DNA of 64,000 nt from Aegilops tauschii subsp. strangulata (lineage: Eukaryota > Streptophyta > Magnoliopsida > Poales > Poaceae): contig NC_053039.3 of assembly GCF_002575655.3 (NCBI RefSeq), positions 241,282,622-241,346,621 on the forward strand, given 5' to 3'. The notes under the pieces are model-generated. The model ran no database searches. It was not told the DNA's origin and saw only the letters and a list, made by a program, of their open reading frames with translations. This document shows, in pieces, positions 35,104-46,780 of the stretch; the first letter of the stretch is position 1; each line of letters opens with the position of its first letter. The translations under genes were made by a program, and so were the position numbers.

Positions 35104-38100
35104 AGAGTGATATTGGTTTCATCTTTCATATGGTTTCTAGCTTGCATTGCTTCTAACTAGTTCAAACACCTTGTGCTTACTTTACACTTTATACGTCCTA
35201 CATGTCAATATGTCATGCCGTGCTGTTTTTCATACATATTCCATCCTCCTATCATGCGGCTGTCTTACATGAAAGTAGTGCTCGTCAGTATCATGCATCA
35301 ATGAGTTCTGAAGAGCAAATTTTATTCCTTTTTCTTGTGGGTTTGACTTGACAAGGCAAAATCAAAAAAGAGGAAGGAAAAGAGTAAGGAAGGCGATGAT
35401 GGTGGTCCTCTGCAGCAACGTAAACGGAGCATCTGTACGGAATCTCCTTGTACTGCTAGTGCATTACAAGTTCCAAGTCTCCGTTCCCCTACTCCACCAT
35501 CCAAGGTGTTTGCTCTAACTTGGCAGTGTGATATCTGGTTGCATGTTGCATATGGTGTCTAGCTTGTATTGCTCCTAATTAGTGTAAACTGCATCTGCTT
35601 AGCTCACACATGATACGTGTGAATATGACACGCTTTCCTGTTTTTGGTACATACTATATCTGTTTATCACACCATGTTCTTACATGAAACTACTCTTCTT
35701 GTGTTTCCTGCGTCAGTCACATATGATGGGACACCTTTAAGTTGGCAGTGTGATATTGGTTTGCGTCTTGAATATGATTTCTAGCATGTAGTGCTTCTAG
35801 TTTGATGAACGCGACCTATGACGAGACAGTTTAACTTGGCAGAGTGATATTGGTTGCACCTTCCATATGGTGTCTAGCTTGCAGTGCTTCTAATTTGTTG
35901 AAGTGCCTTCTACTTAGTTACCACATCATAGGTGTGAATATGTCAAGTTGTCCAGTTTTTCGTACATATTCCATCCTCGTATCATGACTTTGCCTTTCAT
36001 CAGAGTAGTGTTCGTCAGTATCATGCATGAATGAGTTCTGAAGAGCGAATTTTATTCCTTTTTCTTGTCGGTTTGACCTCACAATGCAAAATCAATAAAG
36101 CGGAAGGAAATTGGTAAGGCATTGGATGATGGTGGTCCTTCCGAGCAACTGAAATGGAGGGTCTCTACAGATTCTACTCCGCCATCCTCCCAACAAGATT
36201 CGCAAGACAACGCAAGGCTAGACAGTCAACGTAGCTGTGTAGATGATGAGCACATCTCCCCTACTCCACCATCATAGGTGCTTGCTCTAACTTGGCACTA
36301 TTATATGTGGTTGCATGTTGCGTATGATGTCTAGCTTGTATTGCTTCTAACTTTGTTGAATTGCATCTGCTTACTTTACACATAATGCCTGTGAATATGA
36401 CACGTGTTCCTGTTTCTAGAACATACTATATCTGATCACAACATGTTCTTACAGCAGACTATTGTTCTTGCATATCTCGCATCAGTCACTTATGATAAGG
36501 CACCTTTAAGTCGCCACCGTGATATTGGTTGTGTCTTGCATATGATTTCTTGCATGTACTGCTTCTTATTTATTGAAACGCCAGACAATTTGAACTTGGC
36601 AGAGTGATATTGGTTGCACCTTTCATATGGTGTCTAGCTTGCAGTGCTTCTAATTTGTTGAAATGCCTTCTTCTTAGTTACCACATCATAGGTGTGAATA
36701 TGTCACGTCGTCCTGTTTTTCGCACATATTCCATCCTCGTATCATGTGTTTGCCTTTCATCCGAGGAGTGTTCGTCAGTATCATGCATGAATGAGTTATG
36801 AAGAGCGAATTTTATTCCTTTTTCTTATCGGTTTGACTTCACAATGCAAAATCAATACAACTAAAGCAAATTAGTCCGGCAGTGGATGATGGTGGTCCTT
36901 CGGAGCAACTTAAACAGAGGGTCTCTACAGATTCTACTCCGCCATCCTACCAACAAGATTCGCAAGACAACACAAGGCTGGACAGTCAACATAGCTGTGT
37001 AGATGATGAGCACATCTCCCCTACTCCACCATCATAGGTGCTTGCTCTAATGTGGCACTATTATATGTGGTTGCATGTTGCGTATGATGTCTAGCTTGAA
37101 TTGCATCTGCTTACTTTACACATAATGCCTGTGAATATGACACCTGTTCCTGTTTCTAGAACATATGTGTAGATGATGAGCACATCTCCCCTACTCCACC
37201 ATCACAAGTGCTTGCTCTAACTTGGAACTGTTATATGTGGTTGCGTGTTGCATATGATGTCTAGTTTGTATTGCTTCTGCTTTTTTTTATTGCATCTGCG
37301 TAGCTTACAACTTATACCTGCAATGGTCACTTACCCATAAGACACATTTAACTTGGGAGTGTGATGTAGGTTGCATCTTGCATTGTCTTCTAGCTTGTAC
37401 AGCTTGAAATGGCACTTACGACGAGACACTTTTTACCTGATAGAGTGATATTGGTTGCATGTTCATATGGTGCCTAGCTTTCATTTCTTCTAATTTTGTT
37501 GAAATGCCTTTTGCTTACTATTTTTCATACATATCCTATCCTCCTATCGTACATCTGAATATGCAATGCTGTCTTTTTTTGTATATATTCCATCCTCCTA
37601 TCCTGCGCTTGCCTTACATCAAAGTAGTGTTCGTCTGTATCATGCATCAACTAGTTATGCAGAGCTAATTTTATTCATCTTCTTTTGGTTTTGACTTCAT
37701 AAGGCAATATCAGAAAATAGGAAGGAAAAGAGTAAGTTAGGGGATGTTGGTGGTCCTCCGGACCGACGCAAACAAAGACTCTCTAGATTTGCCACTGCTA
37801 ATGCTAATGAAGTTGAAGTCCCAAGTCTACATGATGAGTTCATCTCCCGTACTCCACGATCGCAGGTGCTTGCTCTAAGTTGACAGTGTGATAATTGGTT
37901 TCATGTTGCATATGTTGTCTAGCCTATATTTCTTCTATTTTGATTAAATTGCACCTGCTGAATTTATACGTTATACATGCGCATATGGCATGCCTTTCTG
38001 TGTCTAGAATGCACTGCATCTATCAATCATACCATGTTCTTACATCAAAGTACTGCTGTTATGTATCCCGCACTAGTCACTCATGATTGGACGCTTTTAA

Positions 38101-39739
38101 CATGGCAGTTTGATAGTGGTTGCATCTTGCATTGATTTCTACGTTGTACTGCTTCTAATTTTTCGAAATGCCACTTATGACAAGACACTTTTAACTAGGC
38201 AGGGTGATATTGGTTGCATCTTTCATATGGTGTCTAGCTTGCCTTACTTCTATTTTCTTGAAAATCCTTCTGCTTAGTTTACACATCGTAGCTGTGAATA
38301 TGTCATGCCGTCCTGTTTTTCTTACATATTCCATCCTCATACGGTTGTCTTACATCAAAGTATTGCTTGTCTGTATCATGCATCAATGAGTTCTGAAGAG
38401 CGATTTTATTCTTTTGTGTTGTGGGTATGCCTTGACATGGCAAAGTCAAAAAAGAGCAAGGAAAAGAATATAGTAGGGAATGGTGTTACTCGTCGGGTGA
38501 AACAGAAAAGGATCTGCCCTCGAGATTCTGCTGGTACTTATAGTGCAGTAGAAGGTCCAAGTCCACCGGCTAAATCTACGAACACAGTATCACCTGCTCC
38601 ATCAGCTGCAGCATCCGCTTCAACTGTACCAGCATCTCAACGAGTTACTCGTTCGTTTGCTCCGGAACTGGCCAGTTCCCAAGCTGCATTCACACCTAAC
38701 ACTACTTCCGAAACACTACTGACACAACAGGACTTGGCAAGATCAGATGAACCTCATGAGCATCAACACCAAGACGGTACCTGACCGAGTCAAGTTGCAG
38801 TTGCATGCTCCTTTATATGTACTCTCACAGTTTGATGTGCACTAACACTTTCCATATTCGTTGTTGAACTAGCACCACGGCGCAAGCGGAAACATATATT
38901 AGGGATAATGCTTGACAGATTAACAAAATCTAAAGGAGGAAGAATGCAGATCCATTTTGAGGCAGGTTTAAAAAGGCCACGTGATGCTACAGAGTCAGCC
39001 AAGTTAGTATCAGAGGCAGGCATTGTCGTTAGGTGTCATGCACGTATCCTCCCAACGTGGATCCAGTACAGGAATGAGAAAGACAATACCCAGTTTAACA
39101 CCTTCCTTGACCATTTATCCGTAAGTAATGTTATTCATCGCAATTTGTAATATTGTCTTGCTCTGTGCTATACTTTCTAGCTTCCTCCTAACAAGACTCA
39201 CATTCTTTTTTCAACGGATGAGGTTCAAGTTGGATCCGAAAGATGATGCAACTAAACAAGCATGCACTCATGTTTTTCAGTCTGCTCTGCGACAGTATCG
39301 GTACCACCTTGGAAAATCTCACTTTGAAGGCAAGGCTAACAATGAAATCGCCCAAACATCTCCAGTGGAATACATTATAGATGAAGACTGGACAGCCCTT
39401 ATTAAACACTGGTCTGATCAAAAGTATCAGGTAGGGTATATGTATTTGATCAGACCACATATTGAACTTGTATTTATGTATGTGCCTTACAAGTGTATCT
39501 TCTTCTAGGCTAACTGTTTGAAGAACAAGACCAACCGTTCTAAAGTGAAATTCCAACAGACAACAGGATCTCGTAGCTATATTGCACACTACGAGGCTCT
39601 TGTAAATAGCTACTACTTCCTTCTTTTTTCTGTGCCATATTATCGTATCTATATTGACTTGTTCCTAATACAGAGGAAACCCGTGCGGAACAAAAAGAAC
39701 CTGAACCGAATGCAGTGCAAATCTTCAAGGATTGCCACA

Positions 39740-41130
39740 CACTGGTGCGCGTCGGTCCTAAACAAACGGTTTTTAACCCCTTTCCGCGACGGCATTTGGA
39801 ACCATCTCCAAGTGAGTGTGGGCGATACGGGGGGTCCTTCCACACGACCCAGAAACCGTCGGGGATATGCCCTACTGGCACACACGTTCGGCAAAAAAGG
39901 TCGTGTGTGACCGGCGAGCGCTCAAATACGGAAATATGTACAGTAGAGCTAAAAAATACAATTATACGGCGAAATTGTTTCCGGTCGCAAGTACATCCCA
40001 CACAGTCAGTCCTCGCTAAACATTTCCGTTCGTATGCACATCCCACACAGTCGCTCCAAGGAAAACGTTTCCGTTCACAGGTACATCACACACAATTTTT
40101 CTCGTTAAATCGTTTGCGTTATTGAATGTATCACACACGGTCCATAGAATAAACTGTGTGGCAAAGGTTGTCCATCACACACAGTTTTTATGTGGTAAAT
40201 GTTTGCGCAAGGTGGCCTAACGCAAACAGTTTTCAAGAGAAAGTCGTGTGTGATTGTTCATTGATCCAACATGGTTTATTCCTAGAGTGTGCGTTGTCTG
40301 AGGTCATCGCCCACGATATTATTTCAACAACCGTTTGCAATAGCAAAACCCAATTAGCAGGCAAATTCGCCATTAGCAGGCTAATTATCCGATTATTCAT
40401 AATCCATTTATTAATATAATTGACATTTCATATTAAGCACACAATATATTTCATTTCCATATTAAGAAGCAGAATTTCATAATTGAAATACATCAGAGTA
40501 CAAAATGATATAGCTTCAGCGCTCAGCTACCCCATTACACAACTGCACCAGCAGCAATTTCCACATGCAACATGTAGAACCTTTCGAAATTAGCATCATA
40601 GACGGTATATAGACAGATGCATCTCATCTGGAAAACTGCTGAAGCGGAAGGCGAATATTGAGCCTTCATTTATGTTGAAGGTCTTTGCAACTTTAGGCCA
40701 GCTCCTGTGGATAATTGACCGTCTGTCCTTCGTCCTCTTCAGGAACACTTCAATATTGAACCATGGGTGTTGTATGAAAACCTTCCTCGCCTCCTGACCA
40801 TAGAGGTGGTTTGAGAGGTAATCATCAATGAACTGCTTTGGAAAGGCCTGAAAACAAGGATGTGCATAAATATCTTCTCTATATTGAAAATGGGGCAAAG
40901 GAATAAAAAAAGGCAAGGTATAATAGTTAGTACCATCTTGTAGTGAACTGATGTCTTCTTCATTGTGCAGACAAAGATCTTGCTGTTTTTTGTAGCTAAT
41001 TTCTTTATCCTAAGAATCTTTTTGAGTTTCTTGATTTGATTGATATTCATGGACAACTCATTTCCCCATATGCAAAAAGGGTTGAACAGTGGGTCAAAAC
41101 CTCTGACAGCACGACCTACATGTGCAAGAC
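39740..41130 (+). mobile_element. Left part of CACTA-like element B (CACTGGT terminus)
   Basis: The terminus CACTGGTGCGCGTC begins inside the last preserved exon of the transposase gene. The first 350 bp match element A at 10,152 closely: the 'caaacggtttttaaccc' and 'cgacggcatttggaac' phrases, then subterminal repeats with 'gtacatcccacacagt'. The interior carries a B3-domain gene on the minus strand, pointing towards the terminus, just as the GRF gene does in element A. The right end is missing. The Sabrina-like element interrupts it at 41,131 and no continuation is seen after 48,644. Confidence 0.65.
40596..41130 (-). pseudogene. Captured B3-domain gene, cut by an LTR element
   Basis: Two minus-strand exons join in frame: 41130-40934 and 40847-40596. 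The donor is GTACTAAC after ...HYKM and the acceptor is TTTTCAG before AFPKQF. The joined C-terminal 100 residues show the B3 pattern: a start segment with Phe-Pro-Lys-Gln-Phe, a mid-strand W-F-N-I-E-V-F-L, the R-SWPKV segment and a final F-x-F...LSIYRL stop. B3 proteins bind DNA and act as plant transcription factors. The exon upstream (GFDPLFNPFCIWG) is truncated at 41,130 by the inserted LTR element, so the start is missing. No stop or frameshift is seen in the remaining exons. Confidence 0.7.
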
Positions 41131-42780
41131 TGATGTCTACTACGCAACCTTCTTCTTGTAGATGTTGTTGGGCCTCCAAGTGCAGAGGTTTGTAGGACAG
41201 TAGCAAATTTCCCTCAAGAGGATGACCTAAGGTTTATCAATCCGTGGGAGGCGTAGGATGAAGATGGTCTCTCTCAAGCAACCCTGCAACCAAATAACAA
41301 AGAGTCTCTTGTGTCCCCAACACACCCAATACAATGGTAAATTATATAGGTGCACTAGTTCGGCGAAGAGATGGTGATACAAGTGCAATATGGATGGTAG
41401 ATATAGGTTTTTGTAATCTGAAAATATAAAAACAGCAAGGTAGCAAGTGGTAAAAGTGAGCGTAAACGGTATTGCAATGCTAGGAAACAAGGCCTAGGGT
41501 TCATACTTTCACTAGTGCAAGTTCTCTCAACAATAATAACATAATTGGATCATATAAATATCCCTCAACATGCAACAAAGAGTCACTCCAAAGTCACTAA
41601 TAGCGGAGAACAAACGAAGAGATTATGGTAGGGTACGAAACCACCTCAAAGTTATTCTTTCCGATCAATCCATTGGGCTATTCCTATAAGTGTCACAAAC
41701 AGCCCTAGAGTTCGTAGTAACATAACACCTTAAGACACACATCAACCAAAACCCTAATGTCACCTAGATACTCCAATGTCACCTCAAGTATCCGTGGGTA
41801 TGATTATACGATATGCATCACACAATCTCAGATTCATCTATTCAACCAACACATAGAACCTCAAAGAGTGCCCCAAAGTTTCTACCAGAGAGTGAAGACG
41901 AAAACGTGTGCCAACCCCTATGCATAGGTTCATGGGCGGAACCCGCAAGTTGATCACCAAAACATACATCAAGTGGATCAATAGAATAACCCATTGTCAC
42001 CACGGTTATCCCACGCAAGACATACATCAAGTGTTCTCAAATCATTAAAGACTCAATCCGATAAGATAACTTCAAAGGGAAAACTCAATCCATTACAAGA
42101 GAGTAGAGGGGGAGAAGCATCATAAGATCCAACTATAATAGAAAATCTCGCGATACATCAAGATCGTACCATCTCAAGAACACGAGAGAGAGAGAGAGAG
42201 ATCAAACACATAGCTACTGGTACATACCCTCAGCCCCGAGGGTGAACTACTCCCTCCTCATCATGGAGAGCGCCGGGATGATGAAGATGGCCACCGGTGA
42301 GGGATCCCCCCTCCGGCAGGGTGCCAAAATAGGGTCCCGATTGGTTTTTGGTGGCTACAAAGGCTTGCGGCGGCGGAACTCCCGATCTATTCTGTCCCTC
42401 GAAGGTTTTAGGGTATATGGGTATATATAGGAGGAAGAAATACGTCAGGGGAGCCATGAGGGGCCCACAAGGGTCGAGGGCGCGCCCCCCTGCCTCGTGC
42501 CTTCCTCGTTGATTCCCTGACGTGCACTCCAAGTCCCCTTGATTGCTTCCGTTCCAAAAATAAATTTCCCGAAGGTTTCATTCCGTTTGGACTCCGTTTG
42601 ATATTCCTTTTCTGCGAAACACTGAAACAAGGGAAAAACAGAAACTGGCACTGGGCTCTGGGTTAATAGGTTAGTCCCAAAAATAATACAAAAGTGCATA
42701 ATAAAGCCCATAAACATCCAAAACAGATAATATAATAGCATGGAGCAATCAAAAATTATAGACACGTTGGAGACGTATCA
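41131..42780 (-). repeat. 3' LTR of the Sabrina-like element, complete
   Basis: On the minus strand it starts TGATACG and ends ACATCA (TG...CA). Bases 41,131-42,240 match 47,517-48,640 almost exactly, including an (AG)n run that is longer in the second copy. Confidence 0.88.
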
Positions 42781-45598
42781 GCATCCCCAAGCTTAATTCC
42801 TGCTCGTCCTCGAGTAGGTAAATGATAAAAACAAAATTTTTGATGTGGAATGCTACTTGGCATAATTTCAATGTAATTCTTCTTACTTGTGGTATGAATA
42901 TTCAGATCCAAAAGATTCAAGATAAAAGTTCATATTGACATAAAAGTAATAATACTTCAAGCATACTAACTAAGCAATTATGTCGTCTCAAAATAACATG
43001 GCCAAAGAAAGTTCATCCCTACAAAATCATATAGTTTAGTCATGCTCCATTTTCGTCACACAAGAATGCTCTCATCATGCACAACCCCGATGACAAGCCA
43101 AGCAATTGTTTCATACTTTAGTAATCTCAAACTTTTTCAACCTTCACGCAATACATGAGCGTGAGCCATGGATATAGCACTATGGGTGGAATAGAATATA
43201 ATGATGGGGGTTATGTGGAGAAGACAAAAAAGGAGAAAGTCTCACATCAACGCGACTAATCAAAGAGCTATGGAGATGCCCATCGATTGATGTTAATGCA
43301 TGGAGTAGGGATTGCCATGCAACGGATGCACTAGAGCTATACATGTATGAAAGCTCAACAAAAGAAACTAAGTGGGTGTGCATCCAACTTGCTTGCTCAC
43401 GAAGACCTAGGGCATTTGAGGAAGCCCATTGTTGGAATATACAAGCCAAGTTCTATAATGAAAAATTCCCACTAGTATATGAAAGTGACAAAACAAGAGA
43501 CTCTCTATCATGAAGATTATGGTGCTACTTTGAAGCACAAGTGTGGTAAAAGGATAGTAACATTGTCCCTTCTCTCTTTTTCTCTCTCTCTTTTTTTTGG
43601 GCCTTCTCTCTTTTTTTGGCCTTTCTCTTTTTTTTATTCCTCACTTGGGACAATGCTCTAGAAAATGATGATCATCACACTTCTATTTATTTACAACTCA
43701 ATGATTACAACTCGATACTAGAACAAAGTATGACTCTATATGAATGCCTCCGGCGGTGTACCGGGATATGCAATGAACCAAGAGTGACATGTATGAAAGA
43801 ATTATGAATGGTGGCTTTGCCACAAATACGATGTCAACTACATGATCATGCAAAGCAATATGACAATGATGAACGTGTCATGATAAACGGAACGGTGGAA
43901 AGTTGCATGGCAATATATCTCGGAATGGCTATGGAAATGCCATAATAGGTAGGTATGGTGGCTGTTTTGAGGAATATATAAGGAGGTTTATGTGTAAACG
44001 AGTGTATCATATCACAGGGTTTGGATGCACCGGCGAAGTTTGCACCAACTCTCAATGTGAGAAAGGGCAATGCACGGTACCGAACAGGCTAGCAATGATG
44101 GAAGGGTAAGAGTGCGTATAATCCATGGACTCAACATTAGTCATAAAGAACTCACATACTTATTGCAAAAATCCACAAGTCATCAAAAACCAAGCATTAC
44201 GTGCATGCTCCTAGGGGGATAGATTGGTAGGAAAAGACCATCGCTCGTCCCCGACCGCCACTCATAAGGAGGACACTCAAAGAACACCTCATGTTTCAAA
44301 TTTGTTACATAACGTTTACCATACGTGCATGCTACAGGACATGCAAACTTCAACACAAGTATTTCTCAAATTCACAACTACTCAACTAGCACAACTTTGA
44401 TATCACTACCTCCATGTCATAAAACAATCATCAAGCATCAAACTTCTCTTAGTATTCAACACACTCATAAGAAAGTTTTTACTAGTCTTGAATACCTAGC
44501 ATATTAGGATTAAGCAAATTACCATGCTGTTTAAGACTCTCAAAATAATATAATTGAAGCATGAGAGTTCATCTATTTCTTCAAAATAAAACCACCATTG
44601 TGCTCTAAAAGATATAAGTGAAGCACTAGAGCAAACGACAGACTACCCCTAAAGATATAAGTGAAGATCAATGAGTAGTTAAATAATTTTGTAGCTATGT
44701 GAAGACTCTCTAACATTTAAGGATTTCAGATCTTGGTACTTTATTCAAACAGAAAGCAAAGATAAAGAAAATAAAATGACGCTCCAAGCAAAACACATAT
44801 CATGTGGTGAATAAAACTATAGCTCCAAGTAAAGTTACCGATGAATGAAGACGAAAGAGGGGATACCTTCTGGGGCATCCCCAAGCTTAGGCTCTTGGTT
44901 ATCCTTGAATATTACCTTGGGTTGCCTTGGGCATCCCCAATCTTAGGCTCTTGCCACTCCTTATTCCATAGTCCATCGAATCTTTACCCAAAACTTGAAA
45001 ACTTCACAACACAAAACTTAACAGAAGATCTCGTGAGCTCCGTTAGCGAAAGAAAACAAAACACCACTTCAAGGTGCTGTAATGAACTCATTCTTTATTT
45101 GTATTGGTGTTAAATCTACTGTATTCCAACTTCTCTATGGTTTATAAACTATTTTACTAGCCATAGATTCATCAAAATAAGCAAACAACACATGAAAAAC
45201 AGAATCTGTCAAAAACAGAACAGTCTGTAGTAATCTGTAACTAACGCAAACTTCTGGAACTGAAAATTTTCTAAAATAAATTGTTGGACCTGAGGAATTT
45301 GTCTAGTAATCATCTGCAAAAAGAATCAACTAAATATCACTCTCCATTAAAAAGTTTTAGCTAATCTCGTGAGCGCTAAAGTTTCTGTTTTTTACAGCAT
45401 GATCATAAAGACTTCACCCAAGTCTTCCCAAAGGTTCTACTTGGAACAAACACTAATTAAAACATAAAACCACATCTAAACAGAAGCTAGATGGATTATT
45501 TATTCCTAAACAGAACCAAAAAGAAAGAAACTAAAATAAAATTGGGTTGCCTCCCAACAAGCGCTATCGTTTAACGCCCCTAGCTAGGCATGATGATT
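42781..45598 (-). other. Non-coding interior of the Sabrina-like element
   Basis: It is AT-rich with no long frame. It contains a pyrimidine tract (ctctctttt) at 43,560-43,640. Two near-copies of a phrase 'gggcatccccaagcttaggctcttg' lie at about 44,873 and 44,928, and the same 'catccccaagctt' word starts the purine tract by the LTR. It may be an RNA-packaging region. Confidence 0.6.
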
Positions 45599-46780
45599 TC
45601 AATGATGCTCACAAAAAGATAAGAATTGAAACATAAAGAGAGCATCATGAAGAATATGACTAGCACATTTAAGTCTAACCCACTTCCTATGCATAGGGAT
45701 TTTTTGAGCAAACAACTTATGGGAACAAGAATCAACTTGCATAGGAAGGCAAAACAAGCATAACTTCAAAACCTTAAGCACATAGAGAGGAAACTTGATA
45801 TTATTGCAATTCCTACAAGCATATATTCCTCCCTCATAATAATTTTCAGTAGCATCATTAATGAATTCAACAATATAACCAGCACCTAAAGCATTCTTTT
45901 CATGATCTACTTGCATAAAAAATTTACTACTCTCCACATAAGCAAAATTCTTCTCATTCGGAATAGTGGGAGTATCATAAGAGACTTGAATACTATAAAT
46001 TGTTTCCACATTAAAAGAGTAATGTTCAGAAAAAGGGTAATCATAATCATGACAAGTTTTATAAATATAATCATCACTACTTTTTATAGCATAAGTTTCA
46101 TCACAATAATCATCATAAGTAGCAACTTTGTTCTCATCATAATCAGTTGAAACCTCCTCCGAAATAGTGGATACATCACTAAATAAAGTCATGACCTCTC
46201 CAAATCCACTTTCATAAATATTATAAGATTCAACATCCTCCAAAATAGTGGGATCATTACTTCCTAAAGTTGACACTCTTCCAAACCCACTTTCATCAAT
46301 ATAATCATCATAAGTAGGAGGCATGCTATCATCATTATAAATTTGCATATCAAAACTTGGGAGACTAACAATATCATCTTCATTAAATGTATCCTCTGCA
46401 AGCTTGGGACAAACATTAATTGCATCAAATATATTCTCAAAAACATCATCTTCATCAAACATAGCATCCCCAAGCTTGGGCCTTTTCATATCATAAGCAT
46501 AATCACTCTCATCGTTAATAGTATGGATAACACCAATAGTATAGCAATTATCATATTCTTCCAAGCAAGTGCCAAAAAGATTTTCAAGATCGTAAGAAGT
46601 ATCATTATCTTCCCAATCATAATCATCACAACAAGCAATAGGCATAACGAGATCATCATCAAGTGCATCGTCTTCCACAATTATTTTTGATTCATTTTCA
46701 TGAGGCACAATAATAATAGGAGCAACATTATTTGGGAGAGATATCTTTTTACCTCTCTTCCTTTTCCTTTTCTTCTTCAC
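45599..46780 (-). CDS. Asp/Tyr-rich 393-aa protein of the Sabrina-like element, function unknown
   Basis: An intact frame of 393 codons begins with a Lys/Arg cluster (KKKRKRKRGKK), a possible nuclear-localisation signal. It then has a long acidic, Tyr- and Ser-rich part with recurring DDY, YDDY and ESGFG phrases (two ESGFG copies about 39 residues apart). The C-terminal quarter is Cys/His-containing and more hydrophobic (CRNCNN, CLFCLP, KWVRLKCASHIL). No gag, protease or pol motif is seen. The frame may extend upstream (46,780-46,930). Elements of this type lack gag and pol, so the protein may be a host-like or regulatory product. Coding status rests only on the open length. Confidence 0.55.
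   Translation of the reverse strand: MKKKRKRKRGKKISLPNNVAPIIIVPHENESKIIVEDDALDDDLVMPIACCDDYDWEDNDTSYDLENLFGTCLEEYDNCYTIGVIHTINDESDYAYDMKRPKLGDAMFDEDDVFENIFDAINVCPKLAEDTFNEDDIVSLPSFDMQIYNDDSMPPTYDDYIDESGFGRVSTLGSNDPTILEDVESYNIYESGFGEVMTLFSDVSTISEEVSTDYDENKVATYDDYCDETYAIKSSDDYIYKTCHDYDYPFSEHYSFNVETIYSIQVSYDTPTIPNEKNFAYVESSKFFMQVDHEKNALGAGYIVEFINDATENYYEGGIYACRNCNNIKFPLYVLKVLKLCLFCLPMQVDSCSHKLFAQKIPMHRKWVRLKCASHILHDALFMFQFLSFCEHH

Larger units (their letters stand above)
21154..38776 (+). repeat. Tandemly amplified exon-intron modules of the transposase gene
   Basis: A module of exon plus downstream intron recurs. Exons end in '(C)CACCATCGCAG' or a close variant before 'gtgcttgctctaa', at 21,326, 21,707, 22,387, 22,768, 35,505, 36,277, 37,037, 37,207 (partial) and 37,865. 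Each is followed by an intron with 'gtgatatgtggttgcatgttgcatatggtgtctagcttg' and similar phrases. Two exon types alternate: Lys-rich (AKSKKRKEKS, DGGP) and Ser/Arg-rich (MRRATRLKSAVSSS, HDSQE). Two exons of 153 bp (21,555 and 22,616) match closely. The 36,277 and 37,037 copies are near-duplicates that fuse both exon types and share a TAG at the last codon. All preserved exons are in phase 0, so adding or losing modules keeps the frame. Confidence 0.75.
20254..39739 (+). pseudogene. CACTA accessory transposase gene (Transposase_24/Ptta type) with amplified exons, truncated
   Basis: Exons read in frame: 20254-20362 (ATG), 21154-21326, 21555-21707, 22250-22387, 22616-22768, 35356-35505, about 36086-36277, 36846-37037, 37704-37865, 38437-38776, 38873-39120, about 39226-39430, 39509-39601 and 39676-39739. 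The 5' exons are basic and Ser/Pro-rich. The last four carry the conserved domain, with GLKRPRDA, the Trp of TWIQYRNEKDN, WSDQKYQ, then KNKTNRSKVKFQQTTGSRS and YEAL. That tail fits Transposase_24 (plant Ptta/En/Spm), the DNA-binding partner of CACTA transposase. A stop lies in exon 22250-22387 (TAG at 22,307). The acceptor AG is lost before 36,086, 36,846 and 38,437. A 12-kb LTR element fills one intron, and element B cuts the last exon at 39,740. It cannot make the full protein. Confidence 0.75.

Noticed and set aside
41227..41490. An 87-codon minus-strand frame, repeated at 47,613-47,876
   Set aside because: It lies within the LTR and is shared only because both LTRs are the same. No domain is seen.
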